Below are positions 18,243 through 28,830 of a DNA stretch of 64,000 bases, in pieces. The position numbers were made by a program, and so were the translations under genes. The notes beneath the pieces were generated by a model. It saw nothing but the letters and a program-made list of their open reading frames with translations. It ran no database searches and was not told where the DNA came from. This stretch comes from Brevibacterium limosum (GTDB lineage: Bacteria > Actinomycetota > Actinomycetes > Actinomycetales > Brevibacteriaceae). Within the stretch, counting starts at the first letter, position 1. Each line of letters begins with the position of its first letter. Location: contig NZ_CP050154.1 in assembly GCF_011617705.1 (NCBI RefSeq), positions 3,100,001 through 3,164,000 on the forward strand, written 5' to 3'.

Positions 18243-18845
18243 TCAGCTGTTGCTGGCCCAGTCGTCTCTGAGGATGGCCATGATCACTTCGTCGTGGCGG
18301 CGGCCGTTGAAGAACACGGCCTCACGACGACGACCTTCTTCGACGAACCCGGCTTTCGTATAAGAGGCGATCCCACGGGTGTTGAACGCCCAGGTCTGCA
18401 GCTCGATGCGGTTGAGTCCCAATTGGAGGAACCCGTACTTCACGGCCAGACGCACCGCGTCCGAACCATAGCCGCGGCCGTGGAATTCGGGGCCGAGGAC
18501 GATGGCCAGAGTTGCGGACTGGTTGATGGGATTGCGTCCGTAGAGGGTGACATGGCCGACGAACTCTGCGGTTTCGGTCAGCTCGATGCTGAAGCCGACT
18601 GCTTCGCTCGAGGTGTTCGCGCTCCACTGGGAGAACTGCTCGGACACACCCCCTTCCGGCCGCGGCAGAACCGTGTGATTCTGCAGGACGACGATCGAGG
18701 GATCGAACCACCACTGTTCGAGGTAAGGCAGATCTTCCTCCCTCAACGGGCGCAGTCGCACGGAGCGGCCGACGAAGAGGTTCTCGGCGTAGTCCTCGGC
18801 TTGTTCGACATTGGACAGCTGGTTGAAGGGTGTGACCGGTGCCAT
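18243..18845 (-). CDS. GNAT family N-acetyltransferase (RimJ/RimL-like)
   Basis: 200 residues with the RimJ-type start VRLRPLREEDLPYLEQWW, the acetyl-CoA loop VLGPEFHGRGYGSDAVRLAV, and LNRIELQTWAFNTRGIASYTKAGFVEEGR at the C-terminal side. It may acetylate a protein N-terminus or a small molecule. It sits between the DUF4244 pilin and tadC, with 178 and 41 bases either side. It therefore interrupts the otherwise coupled tad cluster and probably has its own promoter or reads through. No link to pilus function is evident. Confidence 0.8.
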   Translation of the reverse strand: MAPVTPFNQLSNVEQAEDYAENLFVGRSVRLRPLREEDLPYLEQWWFDPSIVVLQNHTVLPRPEGGVSEQFSQWSANTSSEAVGFSIELTETAEFVGHVTLYGRNPINQSATLAIVLGPEFHGRGYGSDAVRLAVKYGFLQLGLNRIELQTWAFNTRGIASYTKAGFVEEGRRREAVFFNGRRHDEVIMAILRDDWASNS

Positions 18846-18886
18846 GCGTCGAGCCTATCGGACGAGGCCGAACCCTGCAGGAGGCT

Positions 18887-19477
18887 TCAGAAGAACACGG
18901 TCGTGAGGTCGGAGAGCAGGGAGATGACGACCGGGACCACGGAGAGCAGCAGGAACGCCGGCAGGATGCACATGCCCAAGGGCAGCACCAGCTGGACGCC
19001 CAATGAGGCGGCGGCTTCCTGCCGACGCCTGCGGGAGGACGCCCGCAACTCCTCGGCCACGGACTCGATGAGGGGTGCCGGGCCGACACCGGTGTGTTCG
19101 GAGAATTCGAAGACCTCGAGCACCGGCAGCAGCCGGTCGTCGGCAGCGAGTCTGCGTCCTCCGATCGTCATCGCTCGAGCGATCCTCTGCAGGCCCGATC
19201 GGTCGTCGGTCGCCTCTGCGGTCAGGGTCAGAGCCACGGGGATCGGCAGCCCCGAGGTCAGGCAGATCGCCACGAGGTCGAGGTCGAAGGCCAGCTGATC
19301 ATCGGCCACTGCCCCCGCCGCCGACGACCCCGGCGTCCCGGCCTCCGGGGCGGCCGCCTCGGTGCCGGTGGGGTCGGTCCCGGCCTCGCCGAGGAGGTTC
19401 TGCAGTCTCCCGCGGGTCGACCCGGACCACAGCAGTACGCCGAGTCCGACGCAGGCACCGATGAGCACGGGAAGCAT
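18887..19477 (-). CDS. TadC-like type II/IV secretion system F-domain membrane protein
   Basis: 196 residues. The GspF/T2SSF half-domain contains DLVAICLTSGLPIPVAL and the region RASSRRRRQEAAASLGVQLVLPLGMCILPAFLLL, with hydrophobic helices at both ends. It is the second inner-membrane platform protein of the Tad pilus. The ATG was chosen two bases after the tadB stop because GAGGTGAC sits immediately before it; the frame is open for another 14 codons into tadB. Confidence 0.85.
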   Translation of the reverse strand: MLPVLIGACVGLGVLLWSGSTRGRLQNLLGEAGTDPTGTEAAAPEAGTPGSSAAGAVADDQLAFDLDLVAICLTSGLPIPVALTLTAEATDDRSGLQRIARAMTIGGRRLAADDRLLPVLEVFEFSEHTGVGPAPLIESVAEELRASSRRRRQEAAASLGVQLVLPLGMCILPAFLLLSVVPVVISLLSDLTTVFF

Positions 19478-19479
19478 CG

Positions 19480-20175
19480 TCACCTCTGTGCTCGCAGCAT
19501 CATCGTCCGCATCCACCATCGGCCGGCCCCGTAAAGGAGGAGGCCGAGACCGATGCTCAGCTGTCCCGGCAGCCCGGTGATGAGTTCCAGTGGTCTGACT
19601 CCGATGAGCAGGCCGAGACCGACGCCGATGAGCGGCAGCCAGCTGAGCACTCGCACCGTCGACTTCGGTCCGGCCATGGCGATGCGGCGTTCGCGTTCGG
19701 CGTCGAGTGCATCTCTCTGAGCCGCGGCATAGCGCAGGATCATCTCCGCGGCGGGGGCTCCGGAGCGTTCGGACACCGTCCAGACGGCGGCCATTCCCGA
19801 CAGCACGTGAGCGGCGGTCCCCGACAGTGTGCTGCTGCGGGTGGCGATGGCCCGTCCGGGTTCCTCACCCAACGAGATCGCACGTGAGATCGGGGCCAGT
19901 GCGTCATTGTGGCGGCTCAGCGTGGCCATCACCGCCTGCGGGGTCATCCCCACTTTGAGCAGGTGGGCGCAGTGCTCCACGGCGGCGATCGCCCACAGTC
20001 GTTCGGCTTGGTCATCGGTGGTGTGGCCGCCTCGGCGAAGGAAGGCGCGCATTCCCTTCCGCACCGGTTCGCCGCCCTCGGCACGGTGCAGGAGTTCACG
20101 CAGCCTGGCCCCCGGGTCCGAGGGTGCGGCGAGGATGATCCCGGCCGCGATGAGGGCGGCAGTGAGGACGATCAT
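19480..20175 (-). CDS. TadB-like type II/IV secretion system F-domain membrane protein
   Basis: 231 residues. An N-terminal helix (VLTAALIAAGIILAA), a cytoplasmic T2SSF domain with ERSGAPAAEMILRYAAAQ, and two C-terminal helices (VLSWLPLIGVGLGLLIGV, LSIGLGLLLYGAGRWWM) give the TadB topology. It anchors the TadA ATPase. ATG overlaps the tadA stop as ATGA, which fixes the start. Confidence 0.87.
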   Translation of the reverse strand: MIVLTAALIAAGIILAAPSDPGARLRELLHRAEGGEPVRKGMRAFLRRGGHTTDDQAERLWAIAAVEHCAHLLKVGMTPQAVMATLSRHNDALAPISRAISLGEEPGRAIATRSSTLSGTAAHVLSGMAAVWTVSERSGAPAAEMILRYAAAQRDALDAERERRIAMAGPKSTVRVLSWLPLIGVGLGLLIGVRPLELITGLPGQLSIGLGLLLYGAGRWWMRTMMLRAQR

Positions 20176-21344
20176 TGTGCGGACTTCTGCTCGAGCACGG
20201 CTTCGAACCTGGCCAGGGCACGGCGGTTGACGGTGCCCGTCGTCGAAGGTGACGGGCGGCCCCACACCGGTTCCATGACCACCCCCTCGGCTCCGGTCCT
20301 CGTCGGGATCGCCAGTTCGGTGATTCCTCGCTCGGAGCCGGTCCGGCGCAGGTGGATGACGAGGTCGATGGCAGTGGCGAACTGCGAATACACGGCGTCC
20401 GGGCTCATCTTCGCCAGCGCCCCGAGCGCGGCCACCCGGCTGGGTACGGCATCGGCGGTATTCGCGTGGATGGTCGCGCATCCGCCCTCATGACCGGTGT
20501 TGAGCGCGGTGAGCATGTCCCGGACCTCTGCGCCGCGGCATTCCCCGACGACGAGGCGGTCGGGCCGCATCCGCAGGGCGTTGCGCACGAGATCGGTCAG
20601 CGTCACTTCGCCGCCGCCTTCGACGTTGGCCTGGCGGGAGGCGAGCTGGACGGTGTGCGGGTGGGTGACGATGAGTTCGCGGGAGTCCTCGACGATGACG
20701 ATGCGCTGGATCGGCTCGACCAGCGACAGCAGAGCGCCGAGGAGGACGGTCTTTCCCGTGCCCGTCCCGCCGGAGATGAGGATGTTCGCCCGCGAGGTGA
20801 CTGCCTCGGCGATGAGGGGGCTGATCTCATCGGGGACGAAGCCTTCGGCGCAGAGTTGGGAGAACGGGAACCCGGAGCGTTTGGGCACGCGGAAGCTGAT
20901 CGTCGTCGTCTCTCCGGAGATCGGAGGGACGATCGCGTTCATCCGCACCCCGTCGGGCAGGCGCACATCGACATAGGGGCTCGAATCGTCGAGGCGGCGC
21001 CCGCCGAGGGCGGCCAATCGCACCGCCAATGAACGCACCTCCTCTTCGGAGCCCAGTGACAGGTCGAGCAGCTGGGGTCCGTCGCCGGTGTCGGCGAAGA
21101 TCTCACGGGGCCCGTTGACGAACACGTCCGTGGTGCCGGGCACCTCGAGCACGGACTGCAGGGGCCCGGCCCCGGACAGCTGCGCGGACAGCCGGGTGAC
21201 GAGTTCGAGGAGGGCGGAGGAGCCGAGGACGCGTCCGGTGCGTTGGACCGCCTCGGCGACGGCGGCCGTGGTCACCGGTCCCGGTTTCTCGAGCAGCGTT
21301 TTGCGGACGTCGGCGACCAGCGAGGCGTCGAGCCATTCGCTCAT
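20172..21344 (-). CDS. TadA/CpaF-like pilus assembly ATPase
   Basis: 390-residue VirB11/GspE-type ATPase that powers pilus assembly. Visible motifs are Walker A ISGGTGTGKTVLLGALL, the Asp-box VIVEDSRELIVTHPH, Walker B-type MRPDRLVVGECRGAE, and the His box LNTGHEGGCATIHANTA. The start at ATG overlaps the upstream stop (ATGA); a GTG three codons earlier is possible. It is shorter at the N-terminus than CpaF proteins of Proteobacteria, as usual for this actinobacterial group. Confidence 0.92.
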   Translation of the reverse strand: MSEWLDASLVADVRKTLLEKPGPVTTAAVAEAVQRTGRVLGSSALLELVTRLSAQLSGAGPLQSVLEVPGTTDVFVNGPREIFADTGDGPQLLDLSLGSEEEVRSLAVRLAALGGRRLDDSSPYVDVRLPDGVRMNAIVPPISGETTTISFRVPKRSGFPFSQLCAEGFVPDEISPLIAEAVTSRANILISGGTGTGKTVLLGALLSLVEPIQRIVIVEDSRELIVTHPHTVQLASRQANVEGGGEVTLTDLVRNALRMRPDRLVVGECRGAEVRDMLTALNTGHEGGCATIHANTADAVPSRVAALGALAKMSPDAVYSQFATAIDLVIHLRRTGSERGITELAIPTRTGAEGVVMEPVWGRPSPSTTGTVNRRALARFEAVLEQKSAQ

Positions 21345-22348
21345 TCCACCCACTCCCCCAGCAATCGGTCGACGAGGCGGCCGAGGTGCGCTCCTCCCGG
21401 TATGCCCTCTCCGCGGTCGACGGCGGCGGACAGTCCCCGGTCATCACGGATGCTCCCGGCCAGGCTCAGTCCGATTGAGTCGGCGAGGAGGTCGGCGTCG
21501 AGGCCGCCTGCCCCGGTTTCGCGGACGACGAGGCGCACATCAGGGTGGGCGTGGGAGAGGCGTTTGGCGACTTGGGAGGAAGCGACGGCGGACCGGACCC
21601 GGGCCGGTGAGACCAGGAGGACATGATGGCAGCGCCTGATCCACTGCGGTGGGGCGTGGCGGGGCAGGTCGACGATGACGAGGTCGAAGGCCTGACCGGC
21701 CGCGGCGAGGAAGTCGTCGAATACGTCCGGGTCGAGGTCGACGGTGTCGTCTCGACCCCACGACAGCAGGGCGAGTCCGTCGTGGCGGGGCAGCGCGTCG
21801 GCCAGGGTGGAGGGGCGCAGCTGTCCGCGGGAGGCGCTGAGGTCGGTCCATCGGGGCCCGGGCACCTGTTCGGCGCCGAGGACGAGGTCGAGTCCCCCGC
21901 CGAGCGGGTCGGCGTCGACGAGGACGGTGCTGTGATCGGCTCCGGCCCGTCGGGCGAGTGCGCATGCGAGCACAGAGGCGCCGGCCCCGCCGCATCCGGC
22001 GACGACGCCGACCGTGGTTCCGGGAGCTGTCGGCGGCTCGACGGCGGAGATCATCCGCCCGCTGAGCCATTCCGCGGCGGCGGGCAGCACGGCGAGCTGG
22101 TCGACGCCGAGGTGGGCGGCTTTCGCCCAGGTCGAGGAGGGTTCGTCATCATCGAGGACGACGAGGATCTTGTCTGCCCGGTCGGTGGCGGGGGCTTCGC
22201 GGACGTCCTCGCCGAGGAGGATGAGCGACGCGGACTGCCAGCCTCCGGAGTCGGGAGGCAGAACGGTGAGTGAGATGCCGATGCTTTCGGCCACTCGGGC
22301 GCATTCTTCGGTGATCGCGCCGAGGTCGGTGATGAGGGCTACCTGCAT
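21341..22348 (-). CDS. CpaE/Ssd-like (septum-site-determining) P-loop protein of the tad locus
   Basis: 335 residues, equivalent to Rv3660c/Ssd: a receiver-like N-terminal 120 residues (LILLGEDVREAP), then a MinD/ParA-type ATPase fold. The Walker A region reads VAGCGGAGASVLACAL, lacking the canonical K-G-G-x-G-K-T form, and VLVDADPLGGGLDLVLG is the DxD region. Such proteins localise the pilus machine or affect septum placement. It is the first gene of the cluster. The start is ATG or a GTG ten codons upstream; neither has a clear ribosome site. Confidence 0.8.
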   Translation of the reverse strand: MQVALITDLGAITEECARVAESIGISLTVLPPDSGGWQSASLILLGEDVREAPATDRADKILVVLDDDEPSSTWAKAAHLGVDQLAVLPAAAEWLSGRMISAVEPPTAPGTTVGVVAGCGGAGASVLACALARRAGADHSTVLVDADPLGGGLDLVLGAEQVPGPRWTDLSASRGQLRPSTLADALPRHDGLALLSWGRDDTVDLDPDVFDDFLAAAGQAFDLVIVDLPRHAPPQWIRRCHHVLLVSPARVRSAVASSQVAKRLSHAHPDVRLVVRETGAGGLDADLLADSIGLSLAGSIRDDRGLSAAVDRGEGIPGGAHLGRLVDRLLGEWVE

Positions 22349-22418
22349 GCGCCGAGCCTGTTCCCGGCAGGCGGTCACCGGCCAGACCCGGGCACTGCCC
22401 TGTGGAGGGGACGACGAA

Positions 22419-22457
22419 GGGGCGCCCCCTGTGAGGTTGAGTCACAGGAGACGCCCC
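22419..22457 (-). terminator. hairpin after the 849-residue membrane-protein gene, with embedded TGTGA-N7-TCACA
   Basis: Outer arms GGGGCG/CGCCCC and inner arms CCTGTGA/TCACAGG form a two-part stem around loop GGTTGAG. It lies about 135 bases beyond the stop of the minus-strand membrane-protein gene. It is also 71 bases upstream of the first tad gene, so the inner TGTGA/TCACA symmetry could double as a Crp-like site, although the seven-base spacer is one longer than consensus. Confidence 0.5.
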
Positions 22458-22591
22458 AAGCGGCAGTCTGCGGCCTCCGTCCAGGTCAGCCGTAGCGGGC
22501 TCACCGGCCGGTCACATGGCGTGGTGCCGGTGGGCTTTGGAACGGCCGGGTTCTGTCCACAGCGTTGGCGTGCGAGTGGATGCAGGCCGAA

Positions 22592-25141
22592 TCAGCCGCG
22601 CTGGATTCCTTCGATATTGCGCAGAATACCCGTGGTGCTGCCGTCGGAGGCACGGACCTTGAACCAGGAGCCGTTGTCCTCGAGGCTGAGGTACCAGTCG
22701 CCGGGGTAGATCGTGAACACCGGCATTCCGGTGGTCTCGTCCACGGCTTCGCGCGGTTCGGGAACAGCGAACCAGAATGCCTGGATGATGGGGCGCCCGC
22801 CTTCCTGGTTCTGTTCCTGACCATTGTCCTGATCGGCGGTCCGGCCGTCGTTCTGCGCACCGTCGGGCCGGTTCTGTCCGGCATCGGCGGGCACCGGCTG
22901 GCTGTCGACGGCCGTCTGTGCCATGGTCTCGTCGTTCGATCGGCCTGCGCCCCCGTCGGTCTCCGGCTGGTTGGCGTAGTCGGCGACGGGAACGTACTGA
23001 GTCGGCTCCTCGCTTTCGGCAGCGGTGGTCCACTCCGCACGGGTGGCCGGCTCCATCACAGCGGTCGCCTGCTCCTCGTCATCCGCGGCCGCGTTGTCGC
23101 CGGCCGTGGGCTGGTCGTCGGCTGTGGACTCGTCGCCTGCCACGACCTGTCCGTCTGCCGGAGTGCTGACGACGGTGGCGTCGGTGGAGCGGACGTTCGC
23201 ATCGTCGTTCGAACCCTGTGCAGCGGATCCATCCGTCGATGGCGAGGAGTCTGATGGCGAAGCGTTCGAACTCGCATCCTCGGGTGCGCCGCCTGCCGAC
23301 GCCTGATCGACATCGGTTGAGCGCTTCGCGTCCGAGTCCGCACCGGTGTTCGCGCCTTCGACGGCGTTCGTGTCCGAGGACTTCGCATTGACCTTGGAGA
23401 CCAGGTCGCTGCTCTCGGTCGGTGGCACGACCGTCGGGGCTTCGTCTTCCGTCGCCGAGGCGGCCGCGGCTTTGTCCGCAGACGCGTCCTCATTCGCCTC
23501 ATCGTTCTGCGGAGCCGACGGGGTGCCGGTCGGTTCCGCGCCGGTGTCCGACTCGGGAGCGGCATGACGACCACGGCGACGTTCGGAGTCCGAGTGCGCA
23601 GCGGCGACACCGGCAGCCCCGGCGCCGATCACTCCGGCGCCAGCAGCGGCGGCCGCTGCACCTGACTTGTCGTCTGCTTCGGCGGACTGGGCGTCGGATT
23701 CAGCCGTTTGGGCATTCGACTCGGCGGGCCGGCCGTCGGTCGAGGTGGGCTGGTCGCCGAGCGCATCGGCTTGGGACCCGCCGGCTCCGACGCCGAATGC
23801 CTGAGTCGGTTCGCTCTGCGAATGCTGCGGGGCTTCGGAATCGCGACGGCCCAGATAGGTCTGTCCCTCACCGGTGCTGTGCACCGGTCCGTCAGCCGAG
23901 GGCTGGTCCGAGGTCTCGGCCTGGGGCACCGGTGAAGCTGCCTCCGCCGAAGTGCCGGCAGCGGCAGGCGCGGCGAAGGAGCCGGCCGAACGCCCGGCTG
24001 CCTGCTCCTCCGGCGGAGCGTAGGGGCTGGGCTGACCGAACTGCTCGGAAGGCTGACCCGGCTGTGCGGGCGCGCCGAACTGGTCCTGCTGACCCGGGCC
24101 GCCGAACTGACCCGGCTGACCGGGCTGTGCCGGTCCACCCGGCTGACCGAAATGTCCGGCATCCGGCTGACCGGGCTGTCCCGGTCCGCCCGGCTGACCG
24201 GGACCAGACTGACCCGCACCGGCCGAGCCATAGGGTGCGAAGCCGGGTGCACCGGTGCCCGGACCGCCGGCACCGGGCACATTCGCGACGGGTGCCGGAT
24301 GAGGGGTGTGCTTGGTGACGGGGCGTGCCTTCGGATGGGTCTCGATGTCCTCGCGTCCGGCGAATTCCTTGGCGAAGAACGGCAGCATCGTGAACACTCC
24401 GGCAAAGAACGCGATGAGCGCGGCGAAGAACGTCAGGTAGGAGCCCACATGCCAGTAGACCGCCGAGGTGAGCAGGTCGATGAACCCATAGGTGAAGGCG
24501 ATCGCAGAGAGCACGGAGATGAACTGGTCGAGGCTGAGGGATCCGACCCGCAGTCGGCTGTTGCCGAGCTTGTTGACGAGCACTGCCGCCACGATGAGCA
24601 GGATCGTGAGCACCGCGAACACGAGCGCTCCCATGTCCGCGACGTTCCAGTGCCACAGAGTGGTGGTCTCGCGTCCGAAGCCGTAGCTGTAACCGCGGTA
24701 AGGCACGAACAGTGCGATGAAGGCGAGCAGACCGGCGAAGAGAAGGAAGAGGTCACGCAGAGTCAGCGGTCCGAGGATTCCCGGCCCGGTCTTCTGCTTC
24801 GGTGCAGGTGCCTGCCCGAATTGGCCAGGTGCCGAACCATACGGTCCCGGAGCCGAGCCGTACTGGCCCTGAGCAGACCCGTAGGGGCCGGGCCCCGACC
24901 CGTACTGTCTCGTGGCCGACCCGTAGGGCCCCTGTGCTGCGGCTGGCTGACCGGGTGCCGAGCCGTAGGGCCCCGGTGCGGAACCATAGGCCGGTCCGGG
25001 AGCCGAACCGAACTGCCCCGGTCCCGAGCCGTAGGCCGGGGGCTGCCCACCGGGGTGCTGCGCGTTCTGGCCCGGGTACTGCGGGGGCTGATCCTGCCAC
25101 GGCTGTGGCCCGGACCCGGTTGGATGCTGCGGCGAACTCAT
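22592..25141 (-). CDS. large low-complexity membrane protein with four helices and C-terminal SH3-like domain
   Basis: 849 residues, family not recognised with certainty. Residues 1-120 are Pro/Gly/Tyr/Ser/Gln-rich with repeated GPYGSAPG units. Residues 129-258 hold four membrane helices with short loops, reminiscent of DUF5336 (34-kDa antigen-like) proteins. Residues 275-400 are again Gly/Pro/Gln-rich ([13 protein letters not shown]), and about 400-770 are disordered and rich in Ala, Asp, Glu and Ser. The last 65 residues form a compact domain with [17 protein letters not shown] and [19 protein letters not shown], which looks like a small SH3-type barrel. The start ATG follows CTGGAG. It is monocistronic between the tad locus and acs. 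Confidence 0.75.
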   Translation of the reverse strand: MSSPQHPTGSGPQPWQDQPPQYPGQNAQHPGGQPPAYGSGPGQFGSAPGPAYGSAPGPYGSAPGQPAAAQGPYGSATRQYGSGPGPYGSAQGQYGSAPGPYGSAPGQFGQAPAPKQKTGPGILGPLTLRDLFLLFAGLLAFIALFVPYRGYSYGFGRETTTLWHWNVADMGALVFAVLTILLIVAAVLVNKLGNSRLRVGSLSLDQFISVLSAIAFTYGFIDLLTSAVYWHVGSYLTFFAALIAFFAGVFTMLPFFAKEFAGREDIETHPKARPVTKHTPHPAPVANVPGAGGPGTGAPGFAPYGSAGAGQSGPGQPGGPGQPGQPDAGHFGQPGGPAQPGQPGQFGGPGQQDQFGAPAQPGQPSEQFGQPSPYAPPEEQAAGRSAGSFAAPAAAGTSAEAASPVPQAETSDQPSADGPVHSTGEGQTYLGRRDSEAPQHSQSEPTQAFGVGAGGSQADALGDQPTSTDGRPAESNAQTAESDAQSAEADDKSGAAAAAAGAGVIGAGAAGVAAAHSDSERRRGRHAAPESDTGAEPTGTPSAPQNDEANEDASADKAAAASATEDEAPTVVPPTESSDLVSKVNAKSSDTNAVEGANTGADSDAKRSTDVDQASAGGAPEDASSNASPSDSSPSTDGSAAQGSNDDANVRSTDATVVSTPADGQVVAGDESTADDQPTAGDNAAADDEEQATAVMEPATRAEWTTAAESEEPTQYVPVADYANQPETDGGAGRSNDETMAQTAVDSQPVPADAGQNRPDGAQNDGRTADQDNGQEQNQEGGRPIIQAFWFAVPEPREAVDETTGMPVFTIYPGDWYLSLEDNGSWFKVRASDGSTTGILRNIEGIQRG

Positions 25142-25337
25142 CGCTGACTCCAGTCGATCTCGGGGAAAAGGTAACAGTGTTTCCGTGTCCGCGCGGGACG
25201 GATCCCGACAGACTCTGACCCCATCCTTGCAGAACACAGGGCCCCTGTGCACTCATATGCGCATTCTCAGGCACGTCGAGAACCCATCCGGCTCCCGCCG
25301 AGGCGACCCATCGTTGCCGTCAACATCAACGAAATCG

Positions 25338-25353
25338 TGTGACTCATACCACG
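25338..25353 (+). promoter_or_regulatory. candidate Crp/GlxR half-palindrome upstream of acs
   Basis: TGTGACTCATACCACG matches the first half of TGTGA-N6-TCACA exactly and CAC of the second half. It lies about 125 bases before the acs start in the 337-bp spacer 25142-25478. Otherwise the spacer holds only a TATACA -10-like hexamer at 25428-25433 and no open frame I would call. Regulation of acs by the Crp encoded 4.4 kb away would fit known biology, but this site is weak. Confidence 0.3.
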
Positions 25354-25478
25354 ACAGATGCGTCATGGCTACCCTCGATCACCCCGTTCATCGATTGAAA
25401 CTGTTCTCCGCTGCCAGTGATCAGCGGTATACAGTGCAACTAGAATTTTCGATCCACCAAGGAAGTCGGAGGGAAAGC

Positions 25479-27416
<1,938 letters not shown>

Positions 27417-27596
27417 ACCTCACACCCTGAGGCCGAGCTCGGATGACCCGTCGGTGACAGACGACCCTGCCGCATAGCGGCCGTCGTCCGGATCCGACGG
27501 GTTTTCCCGGTTCTCCGCCGATTCGCCTTTGGCCGCAGGGCGCGTTCAGACTACTCTTAAACTTAGATTGTCCTCGTTCTCGATTTAGGAGCTCTC

Positions 27597-28004
27597 ATGG
27601 CCGAACGGTCCATCAGCGAACTGATCAAAGGCATCAGCGACGATTCCAAAGCGATCGCCGAGGAAGAGATTGCCCTGGCCAAGGCCGAAGCCACTGCCGG
27701 TGCGAAGAACCTGGGCATCGGAGCAGGACTGGCCGTTGTCGCTCTCTTCCTGCTCTTCCTGTCCTCGTTCATGGTGATCTTCGCCGGCGCTGCCGCATTC
27801 CATGAGGGGCTGGGTTGGCCGTGGTGGGGCAGCTTCCTCATCGTCTTCGGCATTCTCGCCGTCATCGCGATCGTCCTCGTTCTTGTCGCCCTCCCCCTGT
27901 TCAAGAAGGGCAATCCGGTTCCGGGCACCGCGATCGGATCAGCCAAATCGCTGGTGGCGTCCATCAAGCGCGCGGTGAAGAACCCCTCGGGGCCCAGGTA
28001 CTGA
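27597..28004 (+). CDS. phage-holin-superfamily III (YqjE/DUF1469-like) membrane protein
   Basis: 135 residues. An amphipathic N-terminal helix (residues 1-38, with ISELIKGISDDSKAIAEEEIALAKAEA) is followed by two membrane helices (ALFLLFLSSFMVIFAGAAAF and FLIVFGILAVIAIVLVLVALPLF) and a basic tail. This is the arrangement of the actinobacterial holin-like Rv3669 family, which has no proven lytic role. The start follows AGGAG. It is downstream of acs by 180 bases and ends at a strong bidirectional terminator. Confidence 0.8.
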   Translation: MAERSISELIKGISDDSKAIAEEEIALAKAEATAGAKNLGIGAGLAVVALFLLFLSSFMVIFAGAAAFHEGLGWPWWGSFLIVFGILAVIAIVLVLVALPLFKKGNPVPGTAIGSAKSLVASIKRAVKNPSGPRY

Positions 28005-28031
28005 CACTTCTCCGATTCTGAGAACCACGGC

Positions 28032-28080
28032 AGAGACGAAGGCGGCGCCGGACGATATGTCCGGCGCCGCCTTCGTCTCT
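28032..28080. terminator. 22-bp perfect hairpin between convergent genes
   Basis: AGAGACGAAGGCGGCGCCGGAC pairs without mismatch to its complement around loop GATAT. It separates the plus-strand holin-like gene from the minus-strand Nudix gene and should stop both. The minus strand carries no U-run directly after it, but stem stability is very high. Confidence 0.8.
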
Positions 28081-28098
28081 GCCTCAGACGTCGCTGCT

Positions 28099-28830
28099 TC
28101 AGAAGTCGATCGCGATGGGGGCTTTAGTGTCCCAGCCCCCGGCCCAGCCGAGATGCTCGAGGGCGAAATCGAGGATGCCGGCGGTGAAGCCCCACACCTT
28201 GAGGACTCCGACGTCGAAGGCCGGAGTTGAGATCTTCAGATCGGGGCGGGCGAATGTCCCGCGATTGGCCGGGGCGACGAGATCGGCGATGGCCACCCGG
28301 TAGACGGAGTACGACTCCCGCTGATCCATCACCTGGACTCGGCCCGGCTCACGCCAATAGCCGACCACCGGAGTGACCTCGAACTTCGAGACGGGGATAT
28401 AGAGCGGGTCCATCTCGCCGAGCACTTCGACGGTGTCCGGGGGGATTCCTGCTTCTTCCTCGGCTTCGCGCAGTGCGGCGGCCGCCATGGAATCGTCTTC
28501 GGGGTCACGTCCGCCTCCGGGGAAGGCGACCTGACCGGGGTGATGGCGCAGGGTCGCAGCCCGCTGCAGCAGCACGATGTCGACATCGGCGACACCGAGT
28601 TGGGCCAGCCGCGACTTCTCTGCCCGTCCCGCCTCGGTGCGGGCTTCTCCCCCACGTCCGAAGAGCATGAGCACGGCGGCGTCACGGACCGCCTCCTCTG
28701 CCGGTCCCTTCTGCCGGCGCAGCCACAGTGGGGAACCGTGCGAAGTGGCGAGGTCTTCGAGCTGACCGCGCAGGGCACCATCCGCGATCGTCGCCGATTC
28801 GGGTGGAATGTTCGGGATTCCGGTGCTCAC
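28099..28830 (-). CDS. Nudix hydrolase, CoA pyrophosphatase-like (NUDT7/NudL type)
   Basis: 243 residues. The intact Nudix box GGGRDPEDDSMAAAALREAEEEAG follows the CoA-type upstream motif QRAATLRHHPGQVAFPGG, as in CoA/acyl-CoA diphosphatases (NudL, Rv3672c). The GTG start overlaps the nth stop as GTGA, so the open frame continuing further upstream over nth is not coding. It probably cleaves CoA derivatives to 4'-phosphopantetheine plus ADP. Confidence 0.88.
   Translation of the reverse strand: MSTGIPNIPPESATIADGALRGQLEDLATSHGSPLWLRRQKGPAEEAVRDAAVLMLFGRGGEARTEAGRAEKSRLAQLGVADVDIVLLQRAATLRHHPGQVAFPGGGRDPEDDSMAAAALREAEEEAGIPPDTVEVLGEMDPLYIPVSKFEVTPVVGYWREPGRVQVMDQRESYSVYRVAIADLVAPANRGTFARPDLKISTPAFDVGVLKVWGFTAGILDFALEHLGWAGGWDTKAPIAIDF

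Noticed and set aside
27597..28004. Prophage remnant, because of the holin-superfamily protein
   Set aside because: The neighbours are acs, Nudix and nth, in the same order as in mycobacteria; no other phage gene is near.
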